Shown here one piece after another: positions 32,886-35,791 of a stretch of DNA of 35,791 nt. How positions within the stretch are numbered: the first letter of the stretch is position 1; every line of letters starts with the position of its first letter. The stretch lies in the NCBI GenBank assembly GCA_021813365.1, contig JAKALB010000012.1, positions 1-35,791 of the forward strand. The letters run 5' to 3'. Below the pieces are notes generated by a model that saw nothing but the letters and a program-made list of their open reading frames with translations, made no database searches and was not told the origin of the DNA. The stretch is from Pseudomonadota bacterium. Its GTDB lineage: Bacteria > Pseudomonadota > Alphaproteobacteria > Rhodobacterales > Rhodobacteraceae. A program made the position numbers and the translations under genes.

Positions 32886-33555
32886 CGCGGTGCTGGAATT
32901 GGCCGGGATCACCAAGACCTACAACGCCGGAAGGCCCAATGAGGTGGCGGTGCTGAAGGGCGTCGATCTGAGTGTGGCGCGCGGCGAGGTCGTGGCGCTG
33001 GTCGCGCCCTCGGGCGCCGGAAAATCGACGCTGCTGCATGTGGCGGGGCTGCTGGATGTGCCCGATGCGGGCAGTCTGCGGCTGGCGGGGCGCGACATGG
33101 CGAGGGCCGGCGACCGGGCGCGCACGGCGGCGCGACGGCAGGATCTGGGCTTTGTCTACCAGTTTCATCATCTGCTGCCGGAATTCACCGCGCTGGAAAA
33201 CGTGGTGATCCCGCAATTGGCCAATGGAGCAGGCCGGAAGGCCGCCGAGGCACGGGCGTTGCACCTGCTGGGGCAGGTCGGCGTGGCGGATCGCGCCGGC
33301 CATCGCCCATCCGAGCTGTCTGGCGGGCAGCAGCAGCGCGTGGCCTTCTGCCGGGCGCTGGCCAACGGGCCAAAGCTGCTGCTGGCGGACGAGCCGACCG
33401 GCAACCTGGATCTGGAGACGGCTGCCCAGGTCTTTGCCGCGCTGATGGAGGTGGTGCGCGCCACAGGCATGGCGGCGCTGATCGCCACGCACAACCTGGA
33501 CCTGGCGGCGCGGATGGACAGGATCGTGCACCTGGCGGCCGGCCGGGTGCGGTAA
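32878..33555 (+). CDS. lolD: Lipoprotein-releasing system ATPase LolD
   Basis: ATP-binding subunit (225 aa) of the Lol complex. Walker A is APSGAGKST (about 43-51), the Q-loop lies in VYQFHHLLPEFTALENV, the signature is LSGGQQQRVAFCRAL and Walker B is LLLADEPTGNLD, followed by the H-loop IATHNLDLA. The YQFHHLLPEFTALENV stretch is the LolD hallmark that binds the LolC/E cytoplasmic helix. The ATG lies inside the last codons of the permease gene (8-base overlap), a coupled pair. Assignment is secure. Confidence 0.95.
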   Translation: MSDAVLELAGITKTYNAGRPNEVAVLKGVDLSVARGEVVALVAPSGAGKSTLLHVAGLLDVPDAGSLRLAGRDMARAGDRARTAARRQDLGFVYQFHHLLPEFTALENVVIPQLANGAGRKAAEARALHLLGQVGVADRAGHRPSELSGGQQQRVAFCRALANGPKLLLADEPTGNLDLETAAQVFAALMEVVRATGMAALIATHNLDLAARMDRIVHLAAGRVR

Positions 33556-33642
33556 ACCCGCGGGCCCCCTTGCACCCTGACGGGCGGCGTGGGAATCTGC
33601 ATGAAACGAAACGGGCGGCAAGCCCGGGGCGGAGGGCAGGTG

Positions 33643-34068
33643 ATGCGTCGGATCATGCTGGGACTGGGGGCCTGGATCGCTCTGGGCGGGCTGGGCGCCT
33701 GCGTGCTGACCGGCGGGCTGGACCCCGAGGCCACCCCCGACCGTGGCGCGGAGGATTTCACGGCGCTTTGTGCCCCCTGCCACGGCGCCACGGGCCGGGG
33801 TGACGGCGCGTTGGCCGCGGGGCTGGAGCGTCCGCCGGCCGACCTGACCGGCCTTTCGGCGCGGAATGGCGGTGCATTCCCGATGGCCTATGTGATGCAG
33901 AAGATATGGGGTTACGCCGAAGGTCAGGCGCCGATGGCGATCATGCCCCGGTTCGGCCCGGTGCTGGACAGTCCGATCGTGCTGTTCGATACCGGCGACG
34001 GGATCGAAACCCCGACGCCGGAACGGCTGGTCGATCTGGCCAACTATCTGACCACGATCCAGAAATGA
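33643..34068 (+). CDS. Lipoprotein c-type cytochrome (mono-haem)
   Basis: A 141-aa precursor. Its N-terminal segment (MRRIMLGLGAWIALGGLGAC) has the lipobox LGAC, so it should be lipidated and exported. The mature part holds one haem-c site, CAPCH (about residues 46-50), and a likely axial methionine in APMAIMPRFGP. It therefore looks like a small membrane-tethered electron carrier of the cytochrome c class I type. The ATG at 33643 has GGAGGG upstream; an earlier ATG at 33601 would add an Arg-rich leader and a poorer signal. It follows lolD by 87 bp. Its redox partner is not encoded here. Confidence 0.85.
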   Translation: MRRIMLGLGAWIALGGLGACVLTGGLDPEATPDRGAEDFTALCAPCHGATGRGDGALAAGLERPPADLTGLSARNGGAFPMAYVMQKIWGYAEGQAPMAIMPRFGPVLDSPIVLFDTGDGIETPTPERLVDLANYLTTIQK

Positions 34069-34069
34069 C

Positions 34070-34345
34070 CTATTCCGCCGCCTGCGGGTCGGCGCCGCGG
34101 CCGTAGCCATAACCGCCCGACAGGGCTTCGCGATCGGGTTGGGGTTCGCGGCGCTGGTCGCGGGCCGACAGGGGCAGGAAGGCCAGCGTGGTCAGCGCCG
34201 GATAGATGGTCAGAAAGGCCACCAGCACCGTCTTGTGCAGTTCCGAAAGCCCGGTGGCGATGCCCAGCACCAGGCCCACGATGGTCTCGATCCCGAAGGC
34301 GAAGGCCGCAAAGACGGCCAGGGGCGGCAAGGACAGGCGCGACAT
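34070..34345 (-). CDS. Small two-span membrane protein, unknown
   Basis: A 91-aa protein: two hydrophobic spans (LPPLAVFAAFAFGIETIVGL and VLVAFLTIYPALTTLAFL) joined by a short loop (GIATGLSELHK), then a hydrophilic Gly/Tyr/Arg-rich C-terminal tail (about 60-91). I do not recognise a family. The ATG at 34345 has a strong GGAGG site six bases upstream; the longer frame reading has no such site and would cover the promoter. It converges on the cytochrome gene with one base between stop codons. A possible promoter with an inverted repeat lies at 34403-34435. Confidence 0.8.
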   Translation of the reverse strand: MSRLSLPPLAVFAAFAFGIETIVGLVLGIATGLSELHKTVLVAFLTIYPALTTLAFLPLSARDQRREPQPDREALSGGYGYGRGADPQAAE

Positions 34346-34402
34346 GTAACCTCCGCAGGCCCGGCCGCAGGGGGTGGCAGCGGGACGGCTGCGGCGGGCC
34401 GT

Positions 34403-34435
34403 GCGATCATTGCAACCTTGGGATGATCGCGTCAA
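34403..34435 (-). promoter_or_regulatory. Promoter with perfect inverted repeat, 34345(-)/34536(+) gap
   Basis: On the minus strand TTGACG (34435-34430), an 18-base spacer and AATGAT (34411-34406) form a fair promoter for the small membrane-protein gene. A perfect 8-base inverted repeat, GCGATCAT (34403-34410) and ATGATCGC (34423-34430), centred 20 bp apart, covers its spacer and -10. This is what a dimeric repressor site would look like. The factor is unknown. Confidence 0.55.
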
Positions 34436-34535
34436 CCGGTTTCGCCCGTGAGTCGCGGCCTGGTCCGCAGCGGCTTGCCTGCCCCCCTTTTCTTCTGCGC
34501 CGGGGCATGGTTCCCTGCCTTCAGGGAGAGCACCC

Positions 34536-35045
34536 ATGCAATTTGCCTATGTGACGGCTGATGAACGCGGCGCGACCGACCTGTGTCTGGCGCGGATGGT
34601 GGCGGCGCTGCAGGGATCCGGATTGCGGCTGGCGGGGGGCGTGCAGTCGGCCATCGCAAGAACGGACCGCGATCTGTGCGACATGGAGTTGACGCTGCTG
34701 CCCGATGGGCCTTCGGTGCGGATCAGTCAGGATCTGGGGCCGCTGGCCGAAGGTTGCCGGCTGGATGCGGACGCGCTGGAAACGGCGGTGGCCGAAGTGG
34801 CGCGGCGCCTGCCCGCGGCCCATGCGCTGGTGGTCAACAAGTTTGGCAAGCAGGAACAGCTGGGGCGCGGTTTCGTGCCGCTGATCGCCGCCGCGCTGGA
34901 GGCCGGGCAGCCGGTTCTGGTGGGGGTCAATGCGATGAATCTGGCCGGATTTCTGGAATTTGCCGGGGATATGGCTCTGGCGCTGCCCAATGATGCCGAG
35001 GGCGCGGCGCGCTGGCTGCGCGCGGCTTGCGCCGCCCGGGTGTGA
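34536..35045 (+). CDS. DUF2478-family protein
   Basis: A 169-aa cytoplasmic protein. It starts MQFAYVTADERGATDLCLAR, has DMELTLLPDGPSVRISQDLG in the middle and the highly typical block ALVVNKFGKQEQLGRGFVPL (about 100-119), then PVLVGVNAMNLAGFLEFAG. This is DUF2478, whose members are sometimes encoded by molybdate-transport loci and resemble P-loop NTP-binding proteins without an evident Walker A here. No molybdate gene is nearby. The ATG at 34536 has GGGAGAG upstream. It is followed 10 bp later by acuI and is probably co-transcribed with it. Confidence 0.82.
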   Translation: MQFAYVTADERGATDLCLARMVAALQGSGLRLAGGVQSAIARTDRDLCDMELTLLPDGPSVRISQDLGPLAEGCRLDADALETAVAEVARRLPAAHALVVNKFGKQEQLGRGFVPLIAAALEAGQPVLVGVNAMNLAGFLEFAGDMALALPNDAEGAARWLRAACAARV

Positions 35046-35055
35046 AGGAGACGCG

Positions 35056-35791
35056 ATGTTCCGTGCGATGGTGGTCGAGAAGGATGCCGAGGGGCGGACC
35101 AGCGCCTCGGTCCAGGAGGTCGACGAGGCGCGGCTGCCCGCGGGCGACGTGACCGTGGCGGTCGAGTATTCGACGGTGAATTACAAGGACGGGCTGTGCC
35201 TGGGCAGTGGCGGCGGGCTGGTGAAGACCTGGCCGCATGTGCCGGGCGTGGATCTGGCGGGGACGGTGCTGGACAGCCGCGATCCACGTTATCGGCCGGG
35301 GGACAAGGTGCTGCTGGGCGGCTGGCGCGTGGGCGAGATCTGGTGGGGCGGGTTTGCGCAGAAGGCCTGTGTCAAGGCCGATTGGCTGGTGCCCCTGCCA
35401 GCCGGGCTGACGACGCGGCTGGCGATGGCGATCGGCACGGCGGGACTGTCCGCGATGCTGGCGATCAATGCGCTGGAGGCGCATGGGATGACGCCCGACC
35501 GGGGCGAGGTGCTGGTGACAGGGGCGGCGGGAGGGGTCGGTTCGGTCGCGGTGACGCTGCTGGCGCGGCTGGGATACCGGGTGGCGGCCGTGACGGGGCG
35601 ACCCGAGACGGAGGCCTATCTGCGCGACCTGGGCGCGGCACGGATCGTGCCGCGGGCCGATCTGGCGGAAGTGTCGAAACGGCCGCTGGAGAGCGAGACC
35701 TGGGCGGGATGTGTCGATGCGGTGGGCGGGGTGATGCTGGCGCGGGTGCTGGGGCAGATGAAATACGGGGCCTCGGTGGCTGCGGTGGGGC
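35056..35791 (+). CDS. acuI: Acrylyl-CoA reductase AcuI, N-terminal part (3' end outside window)
   Basis: An NADPH-dependent medium-chain reductase/dehydrogenase; 245 residues are visible. It starts MFRAMVVEKDAEGRTSASVQ and shows YSTVNYKDGLCLGSGGGLVKT, VPGVDLAGTV, RYRPGDKVLLGGWRVGEIWWGG and the cofactor-binding loop TGAAGGVGSVAV. This closely matches AcuI, which reduces acrylyl-CoA to propionyl-CoA in DMSP, acrylate and 3-hydroxypropionate metabolism; related quinone-oxidoreductase-like MDR proteins are the alternative. No zinc-ligand cysteine pattern is visible, as expected for this group. The GAAGGAGA site fixes the ATG at 35056. Its product would enter the pccAB-mutase route encoded earlier in the window. 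The frame is open to the last base. Confidence 0.92.
   Translation, partial: MFRAMVVEKDAEGRTSASVQEVDEARLPAGDVTVAVEYSTVNYKDGLCLGSGGGLVKTWPHVPGVDLAGTVLDSRDPRYRPGDKVLLGGWRVGEIWWGGFAQKACVKADWLVPLPAGLTTRLAMAIGTAGLSAMLAINALEAHGMTPDRGEVLVTGAAGGVGSVAVTLLARLGYRVAAVTGRPETEAYLRDLGAARIVPRADLAEVSKRPLESETWAGCVDAVGGVMLARVLGQMKYGASVAAVG

Noticed and set aside
1-35791. CRISPR array, insertion sequence, prophage, toxin-antitoxin or biosynthetic cluster
   Set aside because: No regularly spaced repeats, no transposase or integrase, no terminal inverted repeats and no typical cluster enzymes were seen. The DUF2178/XRE pair is not a recognised toxin-antitoxin type.

Overview
The window is about 36 kb of GC-rich DNA. 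It has compact gene strings, ATGA/GTGA overlaps and alphaproteobacterial gene sets: ChoXWV-BetI-BetA, PccR/ScfR, HdaA, a short prolyl-tRNA synthetase and AcuI. This points to the chromosome of a Rhodobacteraceae/Paracoccaceae bacterium (Paracoccus-like). That assignment comes from recognising protein families by eye; no search was run. Nothing looks like a phage, transposon, CRISPR array or plasmid.

Layout. (1) 1-883: the C-terminal end of DNA topoisomerase I. (2) 919-6153: a choline-to-glycine-betaine locus. A choline ABC transporter (choX, choW, choV) faces away from betI-betA across a 95-bp gap that carries a near-perfect BetI-type palindrome; betB is not present. (3) 6327-6560: a small DUF465 protein preceded by an FNR/CRP-type box. 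(4) 6628-17048: the propionyl-CoA (methylmalonyl-CoA) locus. The regulator PccR, a Bcr/CflA-type MFS exporter and a DUF486 membrane protein run leftward. pccB, two uncharacterised small genes, a small lipoprotein gene, pccA and methylmalonyl-CoA mutase run rightward. TTTGCAAA-type sites lie in front of both pccR and pccB. A strong intrinsic terminator lies directly before pccA, and a REP-like hairpin lies between pccA and the mutase gene.

(5) 17173-25701: a leftward gene string. In transcription order it encodes an AI-2E/PerM-family membrane protein, HdaA, polyphosphate kinase, exopolyphosphatase, a VOC protein, a GNAT acetyltransferase, a TerB/J-domain protein and an EEP-family nuclease/phosphatase. 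Several junctions are translationally coupled. (6) 25738-27159: a cytoplasmic-type GH37 trehalase with a LacI-type operator core over its likely -35 box. (7) 27289-28626: proS. (8) 28833-30155: a leftward module of a DUF2178-like membrane protein, a mini XRE regulator and a DUF2306 membrane protein, behind an AT-rich operator region. (9) 30380-34068: a ThuA-like protein, a DUF2937 protein, LolC/E, LolD and a lipoprotein c-type cytochrome. (10) 34070-35791: a small membrane protein and, divergently, a DUF2478 protein followed by acuI, which is cut by the window end.

How the genes connect. AcuI makes propionyl-CoA from acrylyl-CoA. PccAB and the mutase take propionyl-CoA toward succinyl-CoA, and PccR is expected to sense short-chain acyl-CoA. 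Choline uptake and oxidation, trehalase and ThuA all concern compatible solutes or sugars. Ppk and Ppx make and degrade polyphosphate and share a gene string with the replication regulator HdaA. I found no clearly new defence or mobile system. The least explained parts are the small genes and the terminator inside the pcc locus, the DUF2178/XRE/DUF2306 module, and the control sites listed under findings.
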